DNA of 15,886 nucleotides from positions 1 through 15,886 of the forward strand of contig CAZZWO010000051.1 of the NCBI GenBank assembly GCA_964657885.1, given 5' to 3'. Source of the stretch: BOG-908 sp964657885. Its GTDB lineage: Bacteria > Pseudomonadota > Alphaproteobacteria > Acetobacterales > Acetobacteraceae. The first letter of the stretch is position 1; each line of letters opens with the position of its first letter. A program made the translations under genes and the position numbers. This document shows positions 1 through 6,126 of this stretch, piece after piece. The notes beneath the pieces are model-generated. The model searched no databases, was not told the origin of the DNA, and was given only the letters and a program-made list of their open reading frames with translations.

Positions 1-1
1 C

Positions 2-40
2 GAGCGGAGCTTGGGCGAGCGGAGTCTCGGGGAGCGGGCG
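2..40 (+). repeat. 15-bp tandem repeat in the permease N-terminus
   Basis: A GAGCGGAG core recurs at 2-9 and 17-24, and a related GAGCGGGC occurs at 32-39, giving a 15-base period. Because 15 is a multiple of three, the repeat encodes ERSLG, ERSLG, ERAPA in frame. It is short and partly degenerate, and it may continue left of the window. It is probably a slippage-derived expansion of a disordered cytoplasmic N-terminus. Confidence 0.5.
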
Positions 41-1117
41 CCCGCGCTGGCGACGCGCACGCAGCGGCTGGTGCTGCTGGCGGGCGTGCTGGTGGTGCTC
101 TGGCTGACGCTGCAGCTTTTCGCGTCGATCCTGCTGCCGTTCGTGGCGGCCTGCGGTATCGCCTATGTGCTGGACCCGGCCTGCACGCGGCTGACCCGGG
201 CGCCTGTTCCGCGGGGGCTTGCCAGCCTTCTGATGATCGTCGGGCTGATCCTGGCGATGCTGCTGTTCGTGCTGCTGCTGTATCCGTTGATCCTGCAGCA
301 GATCGGGCTGCTGATCGGCCACGTGCCGGAATATGTGCACGGCCTCAGCGCGTTCGCGGCCAAGCTGATCGTCTGGATGCAGCAGCATCTCGGCCCCGAC
401 TTCGTCGATGCGCGGTTTTCCGAACTGGTCTCGGGTCAGGCGGGTGCGATGGTCACCTTCCTGTCCGGCGCGGTCAGCCGCGTGGTCGGCGGTGGCTACG
501 CGCTGTTCAACGTGCTGTCGCTGGTGGTGGTGACGCCGGTGGTCGGCTTCTACCTGCTCCGCGACTGGCCGCGGGTGATTGCCCTGGTGGATAGCTGGCT
601 GCCCCGCCGCTACCAGGGCGTGCTGCGGGCGCAGGCACGCGAGGTCGATCGCATCCTGTCCGCCTGGGTGCGCGGGCAGGCGATGTGCTGCATGATCCTG
701 GCGCTGTTCTACGCCCTGGGCCTCTCGCTCGTGGGGCTGGAACTCGGGCTGGTGGTCGGGCTGTCGGCGGGGTTTCTCAGCTTCATCCCCTATGTCGGAA
801 CCATCACCGGCGCGGTCGCCTCGATCGGGTTGGCCTTTGCACAGTTCCCGACCTGGGAGGGCGTGCTGCGGGTGGCCGCGGTGTTCGTGGTGGGGCAGGT
901 GCTCGAAGGCTACGTGATCTACCCGCGTTTCCTGGGGGACCGGGTGGAGTTGCCGGCAGTCTGGGTGATCTTCGCCCTGTTCGCCGGCGGCGCCGCCTTC
1001 GGTTTCCTCGGTGTGATGCTGGCCGTTCCGGTGGCGGCAACCGCCGGCGTCCTCACCCGGTTCTGGCTGCGGCGTTACCTGAAAAGCCCCCTTTACCTGG
1101 AGCCGCCGCTCCCCTGA
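11..1117 (+). CDS. AI-2E family transporter (PerM/DUF20-type permease), 5' end uncertain
   Basis: This is a polytopic inner-membrane protein of about 368 residues, the usual size of the AI-2E/PerM family. Hydrophobic segments run through the protein, starting near residues 18-50. A long soluble loop lies near residues 95-160, and a membrane-rich C-terminal half follows. Two stretches are typical of the family: SFIPYVGTITGA near residue 257, and PRFLGDRVELP near residue 304 followed by a glycine-rich FGFLGVMLAVPVAA segment. Members export small molecules or act as ion antiporters, and the substrate here cannot be told. The assigned start is a TTG, but the frame is open leftwards to base 2, so the true start may be outside the window. 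The N-terminus contains a repeated ERSLG unit. The stop lies 10 bases before the next gene, which suggests cotranscription with the HdaA-like gene and ppk. Confidence 0.85.
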   Translation: MGERSLGERAPALATRTQRLVLLAGVLVVLWLTLQLFASILLPFVAACGIAYVLDPACTRLTRAPVPRGLASLLMIVGLILAMLLFVLLLYPLILQQIGLLIGHVPEYVHGLSAFAAKLIVWMQQHLGPDFVDARFSELVSGQAGAMVTFLSGAVSRVVGGGYALFNVLSLVVVTPVVGFYLLRDWPRVIALVDSWLPRRYQGVLRAQAREVDRILSAWVRGQAMCCMILALFYALGLSLVGLELGLVVGLSAGFLSFIPYVGTITGAVASIGLAFAQFPTWEGVLRVAAVFVVGQVLEGYVIYPRFLGDRVELPAVWVIFALFAGGAAFGFLGVMLAVPVAATAGVLTRFWLRRYLKSPLYLEPPLP

Positions 1118-1127
1118 GAGAGCCTTC

Positions 1128-1907
1128 GTGACGCGCATCCGGCAGCTTGCCTTTCCGTTCCCGCAGCACGCCAGCTACGCGGCAGCCGACTTCATCCCGG
1201 CGGCTTGCAATGCGGAGGCGATGGCCTGGCTCGCGCGGCCGCAGGACTGGCCGGGCGGCCGGCTGGCGGTGTTCGGGCCGGCGGGCAGCGGCAAGACCCA
1301 TCTGCTCCACGTGTTCGCCGCCCGGAGCGGCGGTACCCTGCTGCCCGGCGAGGCCGTCCGCCACCTGGTCGAGATGCCCGCGAGCGGCGGGCTTGCCGTC
1401 GACGACGCCGATGCCGCTCCCGAACCGGAAGCGCTGCTGCACCTCCTCAACGCAGCCGCCGAGAATGGCCTGCCGGTATTGCTGGCAGGCCGTGAACCTC
1501 CTGCACGATGGCCCACCACTCTTCCCGACCTCGCCAGCCGGTTGCGGGCCGTGACGCCGGTCGGCCTGGGACAGCCGGATGACGGCCTGTTGCGTGCGTT
1601 GCTGGCGCGGCTGCTGGCCGAGCGGCAGCTGCGGGTGGAGTCCCTGGTGCAGGACTACCTCCTCGCGCGCCTGCCGCGTCATGGGGCTGCCTTGCGGGAG
1701 GCAGCATGCCGCCTGGATCGCGTGTCGCTGGCCTCCGGTGGCGCGGTGACCCGCAACGTCGCCGCCGAGGTGTTGAACCTGATGGGCCAAAGCGGTCCGG
1801 ACGACGGGGTTTGCGGCGACCCGTTGGCTGCCGGCAGCCCTGTGGTTCCCGACAGCATGGGACCGGTCCGGGCTGAAACCTCGCACGCGGTGCCCCGGCT
1901 GCTGTAG
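1128..1907 (+). CDS. hdaA: HdaA/DnaA-family AAA+ ATPase (regulatory inactivation of DnaA)
   Basis: The 259-residue protein resembles the AAA+ domain of DnaA without its DNA-binding domain, as in Hda/HdaA. The family works with the DNA polymerase sliding clamp to stimulate ATP hydrolysis by DnaA after replication starts. The N-terminus has RQLAFPFP (residues 5-12), placed and shaped like the clamp-binding peptide of Hda. Walker A is GPAGSGKTH (50-58) and Walker B is LAVDDAD (89-95). A box VII arginine-finger-like DLASRLR lies at 134-140, and a sensor II region around RHGAALREAACRLDR lies at 184-198. The start is a GTG with GAGAG just upstream. The recognisable domain ends near residue 220, and about 39 residues of low-similarity tail follow, which is longer than I expect for HdaA. 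The gene sits 9 bases before ppk. DnaA itself is excluded because domain IV is missing. Confidence 0.8.
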   Translation: MTRIRQLAFPFPQHASYAAADFIPAACNAEAMAWLARPQDWPGGRLAVFGPAGSGKTHLLHVFAARSGGTLLPGEAVRHLVEMPASGGLAVDDADAAPEPEALLHLLNAAAENGLPVLLAGREPPARWPTTLPDLASRLRAVTPVGLGQPDDGLLRALLARLLAERQLRVESLVQDYLLARLPRHGAALREAACRLDRVSLASGGAVTRNVAAEVLNLMGQSGPDDGVCGDPLAAGSPVVPDSMGPVRAETSHAVPRLL

Positions 1908-1916
1908 TCTGGCGGC

Positions 1917-4160
1917 ATGTCCCGCAGCAGCACCCACCTCCGTCCCGTCCCGGCCGCTCCCCAGGCGGAGCCGGCGATCGGCCCCGACAGTCCCGACCGG
2001 TTCATCAACCGCGAACTTTCCTGGCTCGACTTCAACACGCGCGTTGTCGAGGAGGCGGAGAACACGCGCCATCCCCTGCTCGAGCGCTTGCGTTTCGTAT
2101 CGATCTCGGCCGCCAACCTCGACGAATTCTTTTCGGTGCGCGTGGCGGGCTTGATCGGGCAGGCGCGTGTGGGCCTGACCCGGCCATCTCCGGACGGACG
2201 CACACCGGCCCAGCAACTGGCGGCGGTGCACGAGCGGGCGAGCAAGCTGCTGGAACGTCAGCAACGCGCCTGGCTAGATCTGCGCGGCGCGCTCGCGAAG
2301 GCCGGCATCGAGCTTTCCGACGTGTCGGCACTGAGCGACGACGAGCGGCGCTGGCTCGACACATGGTTCATGGAACGGGTGTTCCCGGTGCTGACGCCGC
2401 TGGCGATCGATCCCGCGCACCCGTTTCCGTTCATCCCGAACATGGGCCTGGTGATGGCCCTGCAGCTGCATCGCGACGACGATTCGGGGAGCGCCGGTCC
2501 GGGTCAGAACGGCGGCCACCACATGCGCGGCCTGATCCCGCTGCCGGCGCAGGTCGATCGCTTCATCCGCCTTCCCGCCGCCGGCGACGGCGCCACCACG
2601 AAGCTCATCCGCTTCGTGATGCTCGAGGAGGTGGTCGGGCTGTTCCTGCAACGCGTGTTCCCGGGCTTTCACGTGACGGGCCAAGGCTTGTTCCGGTTGA
2701 TCCGTGACACCGACATCGAGTTCGAGGAAGAAGCCGAAGACCTGGTTCGCATGTACGAAACGGCGTTGAAGCGGCGCCGGCGTGGTTCGGTGATCCACCT
2801 CGCGGTGGATGCGGCGATGCCCGAGCAACTGGTGGAACTGGTCGCCGGCAGCGTGGATGCGGATCGCAGCGAAGTCAGCCTGCAGCAGGGTCTGCTTGGT
2901 GTGGTGGATGTCAAACAGCTGATTGTCGACGACCGGCCCGATCTGCTGTTCACGCCTTACACGCCGCGCTTTCCCGAGCGTATCCGCGATTTTGGCGGCG
3001 ATTGTTTTGCTGCCATCCGCGCGAAGGACATCATCGTCCACCATCCGTTCGAAAGCTTCGACGTGGTCGTGCAGTTCCTGCGCCAAGCTGCCGGCGACCC
3101 CAGTGTCGTCGCAATCAAGCAGACCCTGTATCGCACCAGCCGCGACAGTCCGATCGTCAAGGCGCTGATCGAGGCGGCCGAAGCCGGAAAATCGGTAACG
3201 GCAATGGTCGAGTTGCGCGCCAGGTTCGACGAGGAAGCCAACATCCGCCTGGCGCGCAGCCTGGAAGCCGCGGGTGTCCAGGTGGTGTACGGTTTCGCCG
3301 AGCTGAAGACGCACGCCAAGATCAGTCTGGTGGTGCGCCGGGAGGGGGCGAGCATGCGCAGCTACGCCCATTTCGGCACCGGCAATTACCATCCGATCAC
3401 GGCGCGCATCTACACGGACCTCAGCTTCTTCACCGCGGACACCGACATGACTCGCGATGCGATGCGGCTGTTCAACTACATGACCGGCTATGCACAGCCC
3501 GAGCAGATGGACGCGCTGGCGTTCTCGCCGCTGACGATGCGCAGCACGCTGATGGAGTTGATCGATCACGAGATCGAGTTTGCGCGCGAAGGCAAGCCGG
3601 CCTCCATCTGGCTGAAGCTGAACAGCCTCGTGGATCCAAGGCTGATCGACAAATTGTACGAAGCATCGAATGCCGGCGTGCACGTGATGGCGGTGATCCG
3701 CGGCATCTGTTGCCTGCGTCCGGGTGTTCCGGGTTTGTCGGAGAACATCCGGGTGAAATCGATCGTGGGGCGGTTCCTGGAACACGGCCGTATCTGCGTG
3801 TTCGGCGGCGGTCACCGGCTGCCGAGTCGTCATGCACTGGTCTACATAAGCAGCGCCGACTGGATGGAGCGGAACATGGATTGGCGAGTGGAAACGCTGG
3901 TTCCGATTCGCAACGCGACTGTGCACGCCCAGGTGCTTGACCAGATCATGGTGGTGAACCTGAAGGACACTCTGCAGTCCTGGGAGCTGCGTGTGACCGG
4001 TGAGTGGCAGCGTCTGCCGCCGGGTGCCAAGCCGGTGTCCGCGCATGAATATTTCATGACCAACCCGTCGCTGTCCGGGCGCGGCTCGGCGCTGCACGGG
4101 CCGGTGGTGCCCGTTCCGAGGCCGCGCCCGATGCGGCCGGACCGGGTCTTGCAAGACTAG
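1917..4160 (+). CDS. ppk: Polyphosphate kinase 1
   Basis: PPK1 reversibly polymerises the gamma-phosphate of ATP into inorganic polyphosphate. The 747-residue length is slightly above that of the E. coli enzyme. The N domain begins with FINRELSWLDFN (29-40) and ISAANLDEFFSVRVAGL (63-79). The catalytic core includes HHPFESFDVVVQFL (375-388) and IKQTLYRTS (400-408). The first conserved histidine is H466 in KTHAK and the second is H623 in FLEHGR; in the family these correspond to the autophosphorylated histidine and the second essential histidine. A YISSADWMERN block lies at 643-653. A proline/arginine-rich tail ends the protein. All key residues are present, so the enzyme is likely active. The ATG at 1917 follows the hdaA stop by 9 bases, consistent with one operon. 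The exopolyphosphatase gene that often accompanies ppk is not next to it here. Confidence 0.96.
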   Translation: MSRSSTHLRPVPAAPQAEPAIGPDSPDRFINRELSWLDFNTRVVEEAENTRHPLLERLRFVSISAANLDEFFSVRVAGLIGQARVGLTRPSPDGRTPAQQLAAVHERASKLLERQQRAWLDLRGALAKAGIELSDVSALSDDERRWLDTWFMERVFPVLTPLAIDPAHPFPFIPNMGLVMALQLHRDDDSGSAGPGQNGGHHMRGLIPLPAQVDRFIRLPAAGDGATTKLIRFVMLEEVVGLFLQRVFPGFHVTGQGLFRLIRDTDIEFEEEAEDLVRMYETALKRRRRGSVIHLAVDAAMPEQLVELVAGSVDADRSEVSLQQGLLGVVDVKQLIVDDRPDLLFTPYTPRFPERIRDFGGDCFAAIRAKDIIVHHPFESFDVVVQFLRQAAGDPSVVAIKQTLYRTSRDSPIVKALIEAAEAGKSVTAMVELRARFDEEANIRLARSLEAAGVQVVYGFAELKTHAKISLVVRREGASMRSYAHFGTGNYHPITARIYTDLSFFTADTDMTRDAMRLFNYMTGYAQPEQMDALAFSPLTMRSTLMELIDHEIEFAREGKPASIWLKLNSLVDPRLIDKLYEASNAGVHVMAVIRGICCLRPGVPGLSENIRVKSIVGRFLEHGRICVFGGGHRLPSRHALVYISSADWMERNMDWRVETLVPIRNATVHAQVLDQIMVVNLKDTLQSWELRVTGEWQRLPPGAKPVSAHEYFMTNPSLSGRGSALHGPVVPVPRPRPMRPDRVLQD

Positions 4161-4403
4161 GCGCAAACCGCCCCCAATGCCGTGACCGGCACTGGACAGC
4201 ACTGAGTTACCGTCCAGATCCCAACCGGGCCGAGTAGAGATCCCGAACGGCGATGCCGGGTCGGCTGACTAGTCCCTGGTGCGAGAAAAGCTGTCGATCG
4301 GACCGCGCCCGAACCGCGTCGACCGGTCGGGATCGCTTGCGCGCGGCCATGCCACCCCCAAGGTACGCCGGGTTCGATTCAAAGTCGTACCATGTGTCGC
4401 CGA

Positions 4404-4441
4404 TGCGTTCAACGAACGAATTTTCGATCTGATCGAACGCA
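4404..4441. promoter_or_regulatory. Nested palindromes, candidate operator
   Basis: Two short perfect palindromes with 3-base centres lie side by side: CGTTC-AAC-GAACG at 4406-4418 and TTCGAT-CTG-ATCGAA at 4423-4437, with centres 18 bases apart. An outer perfect 7-bp inverted repeat, TGCGTTC at 4404-4410 and GAACGCA at 4435-4441, encloses both. Dyads of this size are typical of binding sites for dimeric regulators such as LuxR, TetR or GntR types. No regulator gene is adjacent, so its identity is unknown. Stems this short can occur by chance; it is the clustering about 70-100 bases before a start codon that makes them worth recording. Confidence 0.3.
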
Positions 4442-4478
4442 AACGCGTGCGCCACCTTTCAACAATGGTAAATAAGGG

Positions 4479-4493
4479 TGTCCACTTCGGACA
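4479..4493 (+). promoter_or_regulatory. Leader hairpin just upstream of the ribosome binding site
   Basis: TGTCC (4479-4483) pairs with GGACA (4489-4493) around a 5-base loop. The hairpin ends two bases before the GAGGGA Shine-Dalgarno element at 4496-4501. It could influence ribosome access if the transcript starts upstream of it. Only five base pairs support it. Confidence 0.25.
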
Positions 4494-4495
4494 TA

Positions 4496-4501
4496 GAGGG
4501 A
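4496..4501 (+). promoter_or_regulatory. Ribosome binding site that sets the acyltransferase start
   Basis: GAGGGA is followed by six bases and then ATG at 4508. This favours the ATG over the in-frame GTG at 4478, whose upstream sequence has no comparable purine run at usable spacing. Confidence 0.6.
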
Positions 4502-4507
4502 ATACTC

Positions 4508-5383
4508 ATGTCGCAGACAGACAATTTTTTAAGTGACGATGCTACTCCGTCTTCTATTGTAGACAAAGCTCTTCAAAGTCTGTCTGGCGAACCTCTGGAA
4601 TTTCGCGAACGCAACATCCCCGGAGAGTTTCGCAGTCATATCGACCCTGTCGGGTCTGTCCTGGCCGGACATGCGGACCTTCGCGAAACCGAGCATCTCG
4701 GCAGGAGGAAACGAAATCCCGAGCGCAAGATCGGCTTCGAGGCGCGCATTGCCCAGGACCCGCAAACCAGGCGGGACGCTTACAGGCTGCGGCATCTTTG
4801 TTACGCCTCCAAAGGCTACATAGATCCGCGCAGCAACGGTCAGTTCTCCGACGAGTACGACGCGAGTCCAGAAAACACCTCGGTCGTGATCTACGAAGAT
4901 GGCCAGGCTGTCGGCTCGGTCCGCGTATGCACGATGAACAATGCGCGCCACTCCCATGGAGCGCGGGACCTGCCCGTGGCGAGCGTGTTTCCCGAGGATA
5001 TGGAGGGTGTGCTGAGCCCAAACCGAAGCGCCGTCGAGATAAACCGGCTGGTCTGCCACCCGTCGCACCCGCAGGCGCAGGGGCTTGTGTTCGTCCTGAT
5101 CCGGATGGCGGACTACGTGATCCGGCGGCATGATCCGGACCTGATCGCGTCATGCGTCAGAACAAATCATGTGCCGTTCTACAAGCGGCTGCGTTTCGAG
5201 CAGGTCGCCGGGCCACGGCTCTACACAGGACTGAAATTCATGACCAACTTCATGGTCCTCCAACGCGAACGCTGCGACATGGTCCGGCGCATCGTGCCCG
5301 TCCTGCGGATCTCCCCCGGCACGGCGACGGTTTATGAGAACCTGTGGTTCGGCGAATCCGTCCCGGTGTTCGGCCATGACTGA
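4508..5383 (+). CDS. LuxI/FeeM-like acyltransferase (putative N-acyl amino acid synthase, GNAT fold)
   Basis: The 291-residue protein has the signature pattern of autoinducer-synthase-like GNAT enzymes, which join an acyl-ACP-derived fatty acid to an amino-acid-type acceptor. RRDAYRLRHLCY (88-99) resembles the N-terminal arginine/aromatic block of LuxI and FeeM. DEYD (115-118) matches the conserved acidic cluster. GSVRV (136-140) matches the conserved arginine strand. EINRL (177-181) matches the E-x-x-R motif. A C-terminal PFYKRLRFE (223-231) is a typical GNAT ending. About 75 residues precede the core, longer than in LuxI. The extra N-terminus and the C-terminal pattern point to FeeM-type N-acyl amino acid synthases rather than a true homoserine lactone synthase, but the acceptor cannot be read from sequence. 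I chose the ATG at 4508 because GAGGGA lies six bases upstream; an in-frame GTG at 4478 lacks this. The 5' end is A+T-rich. The gene overlaps the following methyltransferase gene. An exosortase-associated acyltransferase is an alternative, but I saw no exosortase genes. Confidence 0.65.
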   Translation: MSQTDNFLSDDATPSSIVDKALQSLSGEPLEFRERNIPGEFRSHIDPVGSVLAGHADLRETEHLGRRKRNPERKIGFEARIAQDPQTRRDAYRLRHLCYASKGYIDPRSNGQFSDEYDASPENTSVVIYEDGQAVGSVRVCTMNNARHSHGARDLPVASVFPEDMEGVLSPNRSAVEINRLVCHPSHPQAQGLVFVLIRMADYVIRRHDPDLIASCVRTNHVPFYKRLRFEQVAGPRLYTGLKFMTNFMVLQRERCDMVRRIVPVLRISPGTATVYENLWFGESVPVFGHD

Positions 5384-5963
5384 GATGCATGTCGCGAGCC
5401 TGCTGGTGGCGGTTCTGGGCTCCGCCGTCTTTGCGTCATTCACCTGGGGAACGGTGAAACACTTCGTCTGGGAGGGCTCCGGCGCAGGCGGAGCCTGGCT
5501 GGTGTCGATGGTGAGTTCGGCCGTTTATGTGCTGTTCATGGTGCGGGTGGCGTTCGGGACATTGTCGAAAGCCTGGCCGGCCGCGTGCCTGCTGTTCCTG
5601 GCCGGGTGGGGCCTCTGGTACTGGGCCTTGAAGCGCACCCGGATTGCCCCGCCGACGCTCGCCTTCACCGAGGACAGCCCCAAGCGCCTCTACGATGACG
5701 GACCGTATCGCTGGGTTCGCCATCCTTTCTACAGCGCCTACCTGGTGTTCTGGGTGGGTACCGCCCTGGCGCTGCAGGGCGTGGCTGGATGGGCCGGCGC
5801 AATCGCCCTGATGGCGCTCTACCGGGTGGCCGCCAGGCAGGAGGAGGGCAAGTTCGCCCGCTCGCCATTGGCGGACCAGTATACGTCGTATGCGGCACGG
5901 ACGGGAATGTTCATCCCCCGGCTATTGCTGGCCGGCCATACCGCCAGAAAACATGCGAGTTGA
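5376..5963 (+). CDS. Isoprenylcysteine carboxyl methyltransferase (ICMT)-family membrane protein
   Basis: This 195-residue membrane protein has four or five hydrophobic segments (about 5-24, 40-60, 66-84, 119-150). The ICMT/phospholipid-methyltransferase signature lies in its C-terminal half: GPYRWVRHPFYSAY (109-122), then ARQEEGKF (153-160), and a final YTSYAARTGMFIP (169-181). In this family the RHP and double-glutamate motifs build the S-adenosylmethionine site, and the enzymes methylate carboxyl groups or lipid head groups at the membrane. Bacteria lack prenylated CAAX proteins of the eukaryotic kind, so the substrate is something else. The ATG at 5376 overlaps the acyltransferase stop by 8 bases; a second ATG at 5385 begins one base after it. 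Either start implies translational coupling, so methylation of the upstream enzyme's lipid product is the natural inference, though untested. Confidence 0.75.
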   Translation: MTEMHVASLLVAVLGSAVFASFTWGTVKHFVWEGSGAGGAWLVSMVSSAVYVLFMVRVAFGTLSKAWPAACLLFLAGWGLWYWALKRTRIAPPTLAFTEDSPKRLYDDGPYRWVRHPFYSAYLVFWVGTALALQGVAGWAGAIALMALYRVAARQEEGKFARSPLADQYTSYAARTGMFIPRLLLAGHTARKHAS

Positions 5964-5965
5964 AC

Positions 5966-6006
5966 GGCCTCAAGGAGCCGGGCAGTAGCCCCGGCTCCTT
6001 GAGGCC
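5966..6006 (+). terminator. Perfect 17-bp inverted repeat after the two-gene unit
   Basis: GGCCTCAAGGAGCCGGG (5966-5982) is exactly complementary to CCCGGCTCCTTGAGGCC (5990-6006), with a 7-base loop. It begins two bases after the methyltransferase stop. The position suggests transcription termination for the two-gene unit or RNA 3'-end stabilisation. No run of T follows on the + strand, so it is not a textbook intrinsic terminator. Confidence 0.6.
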
Positions 6007-6126
6007 GAGGCCCGCACAACACGAAAATCAAAAATGTCTTGGTCAAGATTTAATTTTCAGATTGCACGTGTGTGTGGATCACTCTTCGGTTAGGATCGGG
6101 TCGGGGACGACGCTCGTCTCACCGTT

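Larger units (their letters stand above)
4161..4507 (+). promoter_or_regulatory. 347-base intergenic region upstream of the acyl-synthase-like gene, with several inverted repeats
   Basis: No convincing gene lies between ppk and the acyltransferase. Near the ppk end is a CTGGAC/GTCCAG inverted repeat (4192-4197 and 4212-4217) without a T run. Further on are the 10-bp palindrome CGACCGGTCG (4320-4329) and a GGTACG/CGTACC pair (4362-4367 and 4386-4391). A nested palindrome cluster at 4404-4441 and a leader hairpin at 4479-4493 follow. The last part is visibly more A+T-rich than the surrounding genes. TAAATA at 4469-4474 could be a -10 element, but no good -35 is seen 16-18 bases upstream, so any promoter may need an activator or another sigma factor. 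The length and repeat content suggest that the downstream unit has its own regulation. Confidence 0.4.

Noticed and set aside
2274..4202. A 642-codon minus-strand open frame opposite ppk
   Set aside because: It is the mirror of a highly conserved enzyme gene. Its histidine/arginine-rich translation shows no domain and is the usual antisense shadow in GC-rich DNA.
4362..4393. A tRNA-like T-loop GGTTCGATTC followed by ACCA, flanked by GGTACG/CGTACC
   Set aside because: The T-stem does not pair, and there is no anticodon arm or acceptor stem at the correct distance. The resemblance is accidental, and only the short inverted repeat is recorded.
4207..4455. Minus-strand 82-codon and plus-strand 85-codon (4279-4536) open frames in the gap before the acyltransferase
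   Set aside because: Neither has a ribosome site or recognisable motif, and they overlap each other and the palindrome cluster. A degraded gene fragment cannot be excluded, but I see nothing to support it.
4508..5383. Calling the acyltransferase a true LuxI homoserine lactone synthase
   Set aside because: Motifs match the wider superfamily, but the length, the long N-terminal extension and the GNAT-like C-terminus fit FeeM-type enzymes better, and no LuxR receptor gene is nearby.
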